Source: Filosporella fistucella (taxonomy: Eukaryota; Ascomycota; Leotiomycetes; Helotiales). From it: a DNA stretch of 64,000 bases. This document shows positions 37,185 through 46,890 of this stretch, piece after piece. The stretch's first letter is position 1. Each line of letters begins with the position of its first letter. Below the pieces are notes generated by a model. It made no database searches. It was not told the DNA's origin and saw nothing but the letters and a program-made list of their open reading frames with translations. The stretch lies in contig JAQJZZ010000019.1 of the NCBI GenBank assembly GCA_030077755.1, forward strand, positions 818,501 to 882,500, in the 5' to 3' direction. A program made the translations under genes and the position numbers.

Positions 37185-39006
37185 GAGGTAGGAGGAATGT
37201 GTGGTGGTGTGTGGTGGGTGTTGTTGTGGTTGAAACAGGTGTTGGACTTTGATTTCACTATTCCTCCTTCTATTCGTTCCTAGATTCAAACTTATCCCTT
37301 CCCTGCTTCTTACATAGTAAGATCTCGAATATACAATTACGCAATCTGTCCTTCCTCGCCGGTATAACCACCAAGTATAAATAGACCTAACGTATCCACC
37401 CAAGGCTAAACATAATCTAAAGGAAAAAGAATTCAGAGAGGCTCAAGTTGGGCTCCTGGGCGGACTTGGATTCAATACCACTAGAATCATCATGGTATTA
37501 ATCCTGAAGATTAACAAGAGAGTAAAATAAGGATTCAAGTCCGGTCTATCACCAACCGGTTTAGGAAGTCCACCTTGTATGGTAAATCTCTAGCTCTTAT
37601 TGTCCTAAAGTTGGCAAGATGAATGATTTTATAAGTTCACTCTGCAGGATAGTCTAGACTCTGCGTATTGCATTCCTTAGGATTTCGCGCTTTGCGGGTT
37701 TTATCGTGTTGGATTTGGCATGTTGGGTTGAACAAGGTTGTATTTAAGACGCTGGGAGGGATGTTTATATAGTTAGGAGGGATTTGTAATTAGGGATCTG
37801 GAATGTGTTATCCTCTTTCTAGTTCAAAGTCTTATATAGTAGACAAATATCTAACGAGACACTTCAAATCCATCGTCTGTTGTTAATAATTTTGGATATA
37901 GACTTAAACTTGTCGGTAGTCGCACACTTGGTATTAGCTAGAAAGTCTCCAGATCTTGATCAGGATTATTTAAATGATGTCAGGTATCTTGTGTTTGCTT
38001 GGGAGTGCATCCAAGATTTCCATGCCATGAATACCTTTACCGGGTTGGTCACGTGAGACATATTCTTATGCTTCTACACTCTTTCCTTTCCATCAATCTT
38101 TCTGAGGAGTAACTTTATGTATTTACTTTCAGACTGGTTTTAAAACCTTTGGCGGGATATTTCTGGATAACATTTTCGAGCACGTGTCAACCATGCCAAA
38201 TAGGAGTCTGATGAGCCATCGAAGGTGAAAGGTAATTTTGATTCCGACAATAAACCTAGCTCATGCGATTCCTACAATATCATGCAGCGTCTAATCAGAT
38301 GGGATTTATTACTGGTGACTGCAGATATCACACTTCACCCAATATTCTCATCACCCTAGCCGTTCTTCTGTCCAGCCAGTTTAGAGACCAAGGAGCTACA
38401 CGGTTAGATAGCCGGAGGGTCAGGTCTCAGTGTGCCCCGCGAACATTTGAGCATATTCTTCTTGCACGAGCCTCTACCGAAATACTCCTCAAGGCTTCCC
38501 GTAATGGTTGATGAAACAATTTCTCCAGGAATCTTTGCGCTGATAATTCTCTCATATACCGATGTCAGTTTCATCTTCCGCCACCCTTTGCAAAGCGATT
38601 GATCTGACCAAAAAATTCAGAGGATTCTCATTCGGGCAACGGAAAGCTTGGGATGAATCTGCGAAACAGTACAGACGCAAGACGGCAAGGTCTTCACTTG
38701 GGTTCTACTATATCTCATTTCGTGTTTGAGAACTCTGGATCTTCTGCAAGGAGATCGAGAAAATGAGCAGGATGTTTCACGCGGCAAGCTGGTCCTCTGT
38801 TGTTTGGCAAATTTCTTCGATGCATATATGAAGCTTCAACGCTGTTTCTTTCACAGTAACTCTCAATAACTCTCTGTAATTCATTCATTCTTCGCGCTTG
38901 ACGCGCTGAATTTATACCATTAACAATTCTCGTTTACCTTCCCCTTACTCCAGATTTTACTCCAATCTAGTTTCCGGTTCTGAATTATAAATTATCGACA
39001 TCCATC
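37185..39006. other. Intergenic region between third permease and PEBP-like gene
   Basis: About 1.8 kb with no gene. An imperfect inverted repeat lies at 37461..37543 (CGGACTTG against CAAGTCCG, with a nested ATACCA/TGGTAT stem). The region is otherwise AT-rich and featureless to my reading; an 82-codon open frame at 38263..38511 has no domain. Confidence 0.5.
37461..37543. repeat. Small imperfect inverted repeat with nested stem
   Basis: CGGACTTG at 37461..37468 pairs with CAAGTCCG at 37536..37543. Inside it, ATACCA (37476..37481) pairs with TGGTAT (37493..37498). The size resembles a tiny miniature inverted-repeat element or a hairpin, but no target-site duplication was identified. Confidence 0.4.
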
Positions 39007-39962
39007 ATGCATTCAGTCTTCAAGTTCTTCGCTCTTGCAGCCATGCTGACTGGATCTGTGCTGTCCCACGGTGGAGAAGAGGCAGAAAGTGTTTCGATCA
39101 CAGATTTCAAAGCTAGCTTCACCTCTTCTGCTATTGTACCTGATGTTTTAGCTTCATTCAATCCCTCCGTCGGCTTCTACGTAGGCTACGCTTCTGCCGA
39201 CGGCGATGCTGCATTGCTGGAGCCTGGTATGAGCCTATCAATAGCGGAAGCAGAAGCACCTTTCGAGTTTTCTGTTGAAAATATCCAGAACGCCACCAAT
39301 GTTACTTCTTCAACTCGATTCATTGTCTACATGGTTCGTGTCTAAGCACTCTATAAGTTGATAATGTTGCTCACTCAATTACACTAGATTGGCCCTGATG
39401 TCCCCAATCGTGTTACCCCCACCTCTCGAAACGTCCGTCACTTTCTCGCTGGGAACCTCACATTGGCAAGCAAGAACTCAAGTCTCCTTGCTACAGCAAC
39501 CACGTTCCAGAATCTCTCAGCTGCGACCAACGAATATGCTGCCCCAGCCCCGTCACCCAACACTGGCTCTCATCGCTATATCTACCTGCTGTACACTCAG
39601 CCGTCTGCACTCAATACTCGGAGCTTTGCAAGCCTTGGATTCAACGCTTGCGCAAGGACTGGATTCAATGTACGTATAACTTAATCTCATCTAATTACCT
39701 CTTCTTCCAGATAATGAACTAATTGGAATCGCAGCTTACATCGTTCCGTATATTGGCCGGACTTGGACCTTCTATTGGAGGGACGTACTTCACCATCGAG
39801 ACCGATAATTCGACTACGACAACTAATGATACCGCAACTACAACCACAACTCCTAGCAAAAGCACCAATAGTAGTGGAGCAGGCAGATTGGGGAACGGAA
39901 ACTGGTTAGCTAGCATGGCCTTCTTGAGTGCTATGATTGGTGCTGTGATGACCTTCGTGTAA
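39007..39962 (+). CDS. Secreted PEBP-like protein with GPI-anchor signal
   Basis: Phosphatidylethanolamine-binding-protein-like fold, predicted cell-surface. Exons 39007..39333, 39388..39669 and 39735..39962 give 278 residues. Residues 1-20 (MHSVFKFFALAAMLTGSVLS) are a signal peptide. The mature part has IGPDVPNRVTPTSRN, corresponding to the PEBP DPDxP loop, then VRHFLAGNL and SHRYIYLLYTQPSA, corresponding to the GPHRY strand. FASLGFNACARTGFN and LGPSIGGTYFTIE complete the core. A Thr/Ser-rich spacer and a hydrophobic C-terminus (WLASMAFLSAMIGAVMTFV) indicate a GPI anchor. Several Asn-linked glycosylation sites are present. The first intron has an unusual GTTCGT donor. Ligand or target protease is unknown. 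Confidence 0.82.
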
Positions 39963-40516
39963 TGATGCAAGCGACGATTTGAGCTTGAGTTTTGCTGTGG
40001 ACAGCAATATTTAACATATCCGAGTGGAAAGAGGGAAGATACCTGTTGGTTTTCAAGAGACAGAAGTTTTCTTATTGGTGTCTGAATATTACTCACTAAG
40101 CAACGATTGGTTATTTCCTCCCGTACACGAATTATGATGATATATAATCCTTCTCAAATCCTTTCCAAATAGTTTCGTGGCCCCTTTTTTATTTACGTGT
40201 ACAAGAAGCCTCTTTGATAGCAGTATAATACAGCGCTGGAGTATCATCTTTTTATCAAAACGAGCAATAGAATGATCTAAGTTCTATGCTCGAAATGATA
40301 GGTAATAAATTCGTGGAGAAAATTTGTCTCGGGGTAGAGTACATATTTTGAAATACAGTTATTCAGATTACTTCGAGGACTACCGAGCTATATGGCTTCA
40401 CTATCCTTCTGGATGTACGAAACAGAAAGCTTATCAACACTAGCTGTAAATTCAGGAGACTCGTTGACTTGGGGTGAATTACATATTCGGATATCATCTA
40501 AAAGCATGGACGTATC
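39963..40516. other. Intergenic region between convergent PEBP-like and SAM-domain genes
   Basis: About 550 bp; no gene seen. Contains the 3' flanks of two convergent genes. Confidence 0.5.
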
Positions 40517-41436
40517 TCAAACTGGTATACCCAGTGACTCCTTCGCATCTCGAAACGCCTACAAATTTTGCGAACAGGTCAGCTTCATCTATTCCTATCT
40601 AACACCCTAGAAAATTGCAAGATACGAACTAACCAGAAGTAACTTCTTCCTCGCACCTACAGTATCCACGCCTCTATTCTTCAGAGCCTCTTCGTCTAAA
40701 TCTAACAGTTCTCTCGGAGTCAGAACCTGCAGATTCGCAGCATATTTATGTAGTCGAAGTACATGCAGCCAATTTAAAATCGCTGATGGTGCAAAAGCGC
40801 CTGTTTCCTCGATAGGATACTTTGAGAATTTCTTCTTACTTCGAGTTGTGCGACTAGGCTGTGTTGTCGACGCTGTGGATTTTGAGGTTGAAATGATGCG
40901 TCTGTGATTTAGCTGTGTCGGGGGAAGTTTGCCGTCTGTGTCTGTGGCGATGTATGGTCGTTCGGGAGATTTGGAGATAATGACGCCACCTGAAATGGCA
41001 TATGATGATGGAGACTGACTGTAATGGCGACGATTGTAATTTCCCAGTGGAAATTGGGGAATAGACGAGGAGATGTAGTTGCGAGAGAGCGGTCGAGAAT
41101 TTAGTGAGACTTCCTCCTGTCTAAATAGTCAGAATCAACTTAATTACATTCCCACTGAATAGCTAGCTAAGAGAGAAATTCACTCACTTCTGGAGTCGCC
41201 TTTGTACTTGTGAATTTGAGAGCTCTTTGCTCATCGTACGTCTCTACGCCAATTGCGCTTGTGAATAAAGGTGAGGGAGCAATCAAGGCGGCTTCCCTGG
41301 ACTTGATAATTTCGTTCAGAAATCTTAGATCAGACAAGAAAGTAAATTGCACCAATTCAATAATCATGTCCAGTCGTTGCCATTCGCTCAATCCCGAGAT
41401 CCAAGGTGGCAGGCAATCTGCACGAATACCACTCAT
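40517..41436 (-). CDS. Short Vts1/Smaug-like SAM-domain protein, predicted RNA-binding
   Basis: Exons on the minus strand 41436..41188, 41116..40634 and 40558..40517 give 257 residues. Residues about 194-250 form a sterile alpha motif with SAILNWLHVLRLHKYAANLQ, LLDLDEEALKNRGVDTVGAR and KKLLLAF. The GV-x-x-x-GAR(R/K)KLL-x-AF signature matches the RNA-hairpin-binding SAM of yeast Vts1 and animal Smaug, which recruit mRNA decay factors. Near the N-terminus PPWISGLSEWQRLDMIIELV resembles the conserved N-terminal segment of filamentous Vts1 proteins. The middle is Ser/Arg-rich and disordered. It is much shorter than usual filamentous Vts1, so it is probably a paralogue rather than the orthologue. 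The second intron ends in GACAG, chosen to keep frame. RNA binding is inferred. Confidence 0.72.
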
Positions 41437-42214
41437 GATATCGGTTTAGAGAAGAGCTGATGGGAGGTACGATTTGCACAGCTTGACTTATATGGAAAAT
41501 AAATAAATTGGAGCAGGAAGATCGGAAAATAATTTATTGACAAAATAGAAAGGAAACAGCGATACTGTAGATTGCAGAAATGAAACAAGATACATTGAAC
41601 ATTTCTGATGGTCAGAGGGCCGGTAATGATTTTATGAACTAAGAGGCTGATCCTGTAACTTCTGCTTAACTTACAGCCAGAAACCTCAGATTGCAGAGGG
41701 AGCAGTAATGAGCAAAATTATTCTCTGGCAACAGAGCCGACAGAATTGCGACTGATTGAGCGGGTTTCAGGTTAGCAGAGGAAGTAAAACGCCATGAAAA
41801 TGTCACTGCCCACCAATCAAGCTTTCCTCCACTCCATCCACGATTCTAGCTTTCAAAAATCAAGACGTACGGAGATATTCCATTGAGATTTTGTCACTTT
41901 TGAATCGAGCATGTTATAGCACCTCGAGTCATAGGAGGTATTGCTTTAAAGTGGAATATATAATATGGTTGGCAAGTTGGCAGAAATTACATCCCCCTTG
42001 TACCGCACTCACCACAAAAACACTTCTCAAAAATGAAGAGGGGTAGAGTTATAATCAATATCGAAAAAGGTTTATTCATCGTAACTGGATGCATAACTTC
42101 GTGCCCAAGAGATGGCTATCTGAGCTTCTGTGACGATACACAATTATGTAACTTAGTCTAAAGCGCTCGACTCTACTTCTGTATTCTTCTCAGACCCGCA
42201 AAACAAATTCATGT
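41437..42214. other. Intergenic region, SAM-gene promoter and permease 3' flank
   Basis: About 780 bp, AT-rich, without open frames of note. Confidence 0.5.
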
Positions 42215-44145
42215 TCAAACTTCGTCCAGCTTGCTTAAATGTTCCACATTGATCGTTCTCAAAACAGACTCGGTATTTCTTGGCTCCAAAGATTTCTTTA
42301 CTGGATCATCAGCCTCGAAAACTTCTGCCAATTCCTCTAGTGTACGGTCTTTTGTCTCAGGGAAGAACTTCCAAATGAATGCTGCCTCAATGAGATCCCA
42401 AAACACAAACACGAGGTAAAAGTAATACCCGATCTTTTCGAAAGCAGGGCCTGAAGAGTAGGCAAGCACGATCGAGATGGCGCTGGACATGAAGTTTCCA
42501 ATCGCGGTCCCCTTGGCTCGGTTGTATGTGGTGAGAGTCTCTGCGATATACATGCTTTGCTGAGCAGTCCATCCGATTGAGAAGACGACGCCAAACAAAT
42601 ATACAAATGCAATGGCGGTATTTGCTGCGTTGTTGTTGCTTGGGTCGTCTACTGCCATCTTAGAAGCTCCTGTAATGACTGCGAAAAATACCGATGCACA
42701 GAGAATGCTGTAGATCAGGAGTGGGCGTCGTCCGACTCGATCCGTGAGACGTGCTCCAAGAAGTGATCCAAGAAGGCCTAGGACGTTGTTTACTGCGTTG
42801 AGAGCGAGCACTTTCTTCTCATCTGTGATACCAGCTGTGTTCATCATGGTGACTAGGTAGTAACTGACGAGAGAATTTCCAGATGCCTATGCTATTAGCA
42901 ATTATCGCGGAAGTCAGGCATACAGTCCTTACTTGTCCCATGAATGCCATACCAAGCACACATATCAATCTGCGGCGATCGCTGCGAGTATTCCACAACT
43001 GACGGTAATCCCACCATCTTTTGTCTGCAGCTTCAGTCGACAATTGTGCCACCATTTCTTGTAGTTGAAGTTGAACGATTGGGTGATCTGTTCTGCCTTC
43101 GCCGTGTAGCTGTCCAAGAATCTTTGCTGCTTCTTCGTGTCTATCGTGTTGCACAAGCCAACGGGGCTGAATCGTTAGCTTTAGGTCATTCATTTTCAAG
43201 AAAGAGAGATACTGACAGATTCTGGTAGGAAGAAGACGGAAACTGCTACTATGCCAGATGTGACCAGTTGTATCCATACAGCAACTCTCCAGCTATTGTT
43301 TCCTTGCATAAATGAGCTACCGTAGACAACCCATCCTGCGATGATTGCTCCGACTGGCCTGTAAAATGTAAGTTGTATTCGCGTCACCGAATTTCAAAGT
43401 ACGTACCACTATGATGAATTAGTCCTGATACACGTAGAATAGTATTGCAGATTACAACGTGCTTGGAAGCTGATATAAGTCGCTCACAGCAAGTTTTTGC
43501 ATGGGAGAACGAAGACAAAGTACATACCATGCAATTGTAAAGTCCCGTTAAAGTTCCTCTCCACTTCGGATGAGCCAGCTCACTGACGTACGTAGGTGCA
43601 GCGATGCAACAATAGGAGACTCCGAATCCAAGAAGGAAACGGCCTCCCATGAATTGCGGCATATGATTAGCAGTTGCCTGCACCGCTGTTCCTATAATGA
43701 TAACCACAGCTCCGATAAACATTCCAAAGCGTCGTCCGAGCTTGTCAGTTGCGAAAGGGACCAAAGGAGCAGCTGCTAAACTTCCAACGTTGTAGATCAT
43801 GAATACAATGCCAGTTGATGATCCAGACGTTTTCCTAATTTCTGTTAGAACAGCTCTGTTTCAGAAATACGATCAAGGGACGAACATATCGAAGGTTCTC
43901 TGGTAAGAGGCCATGCCATTGAGACCACCCATCAAGCTGCCATCATAGCCATTGAGGCATCCACAGCAGTATGCAACAAACAAGATTCCGTAGAGTCTGA
44001 ACATAGAGGCAGTCCATGGCGAATATACGCTGTTGTCGACTTCATGTGCAATCTCAGCAGCGACGACAACGGCATTGAGGCTTGTATCCATATTTTCTTT
44101 CTCGTTGATAGTGGCACCGGCCACCTTTGCATCGGTTTCTGTCAT
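42215..44145 (-). CDS. MFS sugar transporter, lactose-permease-like
   Basis: Exons on the minus strand: 44145..43886, 43834..43528, 43408..43407 (2 nt), 43358..43217, 43166..42933 and 42886..42215; 538 residues. The N-terminus is a hydrophilic leader, then [60 protein letters not shown] and [12 protein letters not shown]. The 2-nt exon TG, bounded by AG and GT, restores the Trp of [14 protein letters not shown] and the frame. After it come [31 protein letters not shown] and [17 protein letters not shown]. Lactose-permease-like fungal transporters take up beta-galactosides or oligosaccharides; the actual substrate is not predictable. An array of G-tracts lies about 400 bp upstream. Confidence 0.88.
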
Positions 44146-44976
44146 GTTTGCGGTGCTGCGACGGAGAGGCGTGACAAAATAACTGAGAGGTTATTCGGAA
44201 CAGTCGACCTCAGGAGGGATAATCATAGAGACCAAATCTCGGGGGACCATTTTTCTTTTGTAGACACCAGGAAACACTTGCAGAATTCTCCACATATCAA
44301 GCAGATATACATTCCATCCAAGTGGGTCACTACTTACATGGTACCCCGCCATCGCTTCCCCATCTTGATGTTCATTGCAACTCATCAACCCCCGGAGTAG
44401 AATGAAGCGAAGGACAGCCCTTTTTTGCCTCTTTTTTATGGAGATTTATAAGTAATATAACTGGTGCGCATATCTTCATGTGCTCGTCCGCGGAGCAGCC
44501 CCATTGAGGGTTGCCAAATACGACTTTAGACATGTCGATCAGTAGTCTTCTCCCCGACCTCCCCATGATCCCCGATATCCCCGGTCTCCCCGCACTCTTA
44601 TCAAGCGTTAGAACAGGTTGTTACGCGTGCTCTGATGTAATTAAATGGCTTGTCCTATACTCCGGGCCGCTTGGCGCTCCCGTATAAATGTCCGGCTCAG
44701 AAGCGTAAGCGCGACGGTAGTGCAAGACTTGGGAGTTATTCTGCCAGTAGTCAAATTGACATTGGCTTTGATAATCTTTATGAAAATGGAGACTTTTATG
44801 TTAAACTGCAGCTTTCTTTGGATTTCTAAGGCTCATGTTTGACATACTATCAATTTTTACTCCGAACGCCTCCTTTAAAATTCTCAATAATCTCTTTCTG
44901 ATCATACTCTCTTCCGTTATCAACATATGAAAATAGCTAGCACATTTCCCCTTCTAGAAGCTTCCCAATAGAACCA
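44146..44976. other. Upstream region of the lactose-permease-like gene
   Basis: About 830 bp without a gene. It contains the 9-bp-period TCCCC array at 44551..44595. Within the array CCCCGG (44579..44584) and CCCCGC (44588..44593) match the fungal carbon-repressor CreA consensus on the minus strand. The right end is the 3' flank of the next minus-strand gene. Confidence 0.55.
44551..44595 (-). repeat. Five TCCCC-N4 units with exact 9-bp period (GGGGA on the transporter's sense strand)
   Basis: TCCCC begins at 44551, 44560, 44569, 44578 and 44587, each separated by four variable bases. On the minus strand this is five GGGG tracts with 5-nt spacers, meeting the usual pattern for a G-quadruplex. 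It lies about 406 bp upstream of the lactose-permease-like ATG. Confidence 0.85.
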
Positions 44977-46890
44977 TCAACACCATTCTTTCGGTGGGGA
45001 TATAGTCACACAGACAGCCTTCGTAGGCTTGATATACTCCGCCAAAGCACCTGCAAATTTATAACTGAAACGTTTGGCCCCCTCCCCCCCTGACGAGACC
45101 CGGCGTTGCGAAGGTGATACTCTAGGAAATGGCGTGATGGCCACAGCTTGTTTCTCAGTTACATTTTCGGAGTCGGTATAAGCAATTCTGATCTTTCGAG
45201 GAGTCCCTTTGCGCGAAAAATTTACAGGTGCAGTTGAGACCGGGGACTGACACTCGCTCACATCGGTTATTTGGGAGGAGGGTGTAGCAATGGAAAGGCC
45301 ATCCATAATATTTTCTTCCATGATGGACGAGCAAGTGCTAGGCGGCGCCTCGCTCGAAACAATGGACGAACTGACGGATATATTGCCGCTGGATGTCGCG
45401 GGTGGATAACGGAACTGTTTCGACCTTCGGAGCGAGTTCTGTGCCCTGATATGGCTATGAACGGATCTCCGATGCAAAGTGGCTGGACACGAAAGCGAAG
45501 ACGAGCGCGTAGAGAAAGATCCGTTGCGTGATCTGCGGTGCCCGGTCATTGGTCTCGAGAAATTGAATTCGATGTGAGGAGTCTGCTGCTCCGACGCGAA
45601 TTCACACTCAAATACCGATATCTGCCCGACGGAAAGCTTTGGTGCCGAAGGATGTCTTCTGCGACGCTGAGGATAACGGTAGGTAGGATTGCTGTTTTTG
45701 TATGTGTAGTTGTGATAGTTGTTGCAAGTATTATTGTTAACATTATTGCCGTGATTGTAGTACCCGCGTCTCAGAGACTTGGGCGATGCGACAAAACCTA
45801 GATTTAGATCTTTGCCCTCATCCTTTACATAGTCATCACGAGCATTTTCATCCCCCGTATTCAATCGCCCTGCAGCATCGAATGTATTGGTGGACGTCTG
45901 ATCTTTGCTTCTCGCGGAACCATCCCCCTCCCCATCCCTATGCCCATTGCTCTCTGCACCGACCGAAAAGTCAACACCGAATGTCGATATCTTTCCAATT
46001 GACAATGTACAGTGTGACATTTTAGTTTTCCTGAAATTTCTCGTTGGTGTGGGAAAAAGGCTCAGGCCCAGTCCGTGGTCTCCTTCTTGAGGTCCCCATG
46101 CGCCTTGCCTTTGGCATGTACAGGCTGTTGCCTTGGTAGCTATTGGTAGTTCACACTCGGTTTTCAATACGCGATTCGGTGACCTTTCGACCTCTTCAGA
46201 ATTTCTCAGGCCGTACCTCGGTGGGGTAGAATTTGAGCTGTTGTAGATTGGCCACTGTTCATGTGTTGGACTCTCCACCATGCGAAGGGTGTGCTTCAAC
46301 TCAGCTTCTCCAAGCTTGGATAGATGCTGATTTCCCGCTTCAGTTTTACTGAATCTTACTTTGCCTGGTACTACCCTCGGTGGTGAATAACCAAGATCTG
46401 ATCCTCCGTAAGTTGGACTGTTTGCACTTTGTATTCCTGCCAATTTCATCTTGGGCGGCGATGAAAATTGCTTTGCTGTACCAGGAGAACGCTTCTTCGA
46501 CCTTCTTGATCCTTCAGAATTTGGGGATGTGGTTATAGTGCAGGGACTTGTCAGAATGCGCACTGCTGCATCAAGTGCCCTCTTCAACGGGGATTTTGAT
46601 TTCCTCTTCGGTGATGGTAACTTTTTCGATGGTGTGTGAGGTGAGCTTTGATCAGTGAATGGACTCCCTGTGGTAGGCGCTGTAGCAATTAGTGAAATTC
46701 ATGAAGTTTGATTTTCTAGAATGGCTTTACATGGAACACTGTCCAGCTGTAACTCTGGTTCTTGATATTCCGATTCATTCGGGACGCCTGGTGTGGTGCG
46801 GGGAGAAGACGGCGAGTGCCTTGCTGATTCAGGCTTGAAAACATCATCTTCTGGGTTGGGACACACGTGGACTGGAGATGAAAGATCCAT
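44977..46890 (-). CDS. Unknown disordered protein with repeated LS(I/V)G-x-IS-x-F motif
   Basis: Not recognised. Exons on the minus strand 46890..46731 and 46679..44977 (51-bp intron with CACTAAT branch point) give 620 residues. It is rich in Ser, Pro, Thr, Arg and Asn with no membrane segment, so it is mostly disordered. A basic stretch with repeated S-P-K signals follows the intron (SPKRKSKSPLKRALDAAVRI) and may be a nuclear signal or phosphorylation target. Two copies of a motif stand out: LSIGKISTFGVDFSVG (about 45957..46010) and LSVGQISVFECEFASE (about 45595..45645), each after a polar stretch. The C-terminus is hydrophobic/basic (FAGALAEYIKPTKAVCVTIS). The ATG at 46890 is the first in frame. 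Function unknown. Confidence 0.7.
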
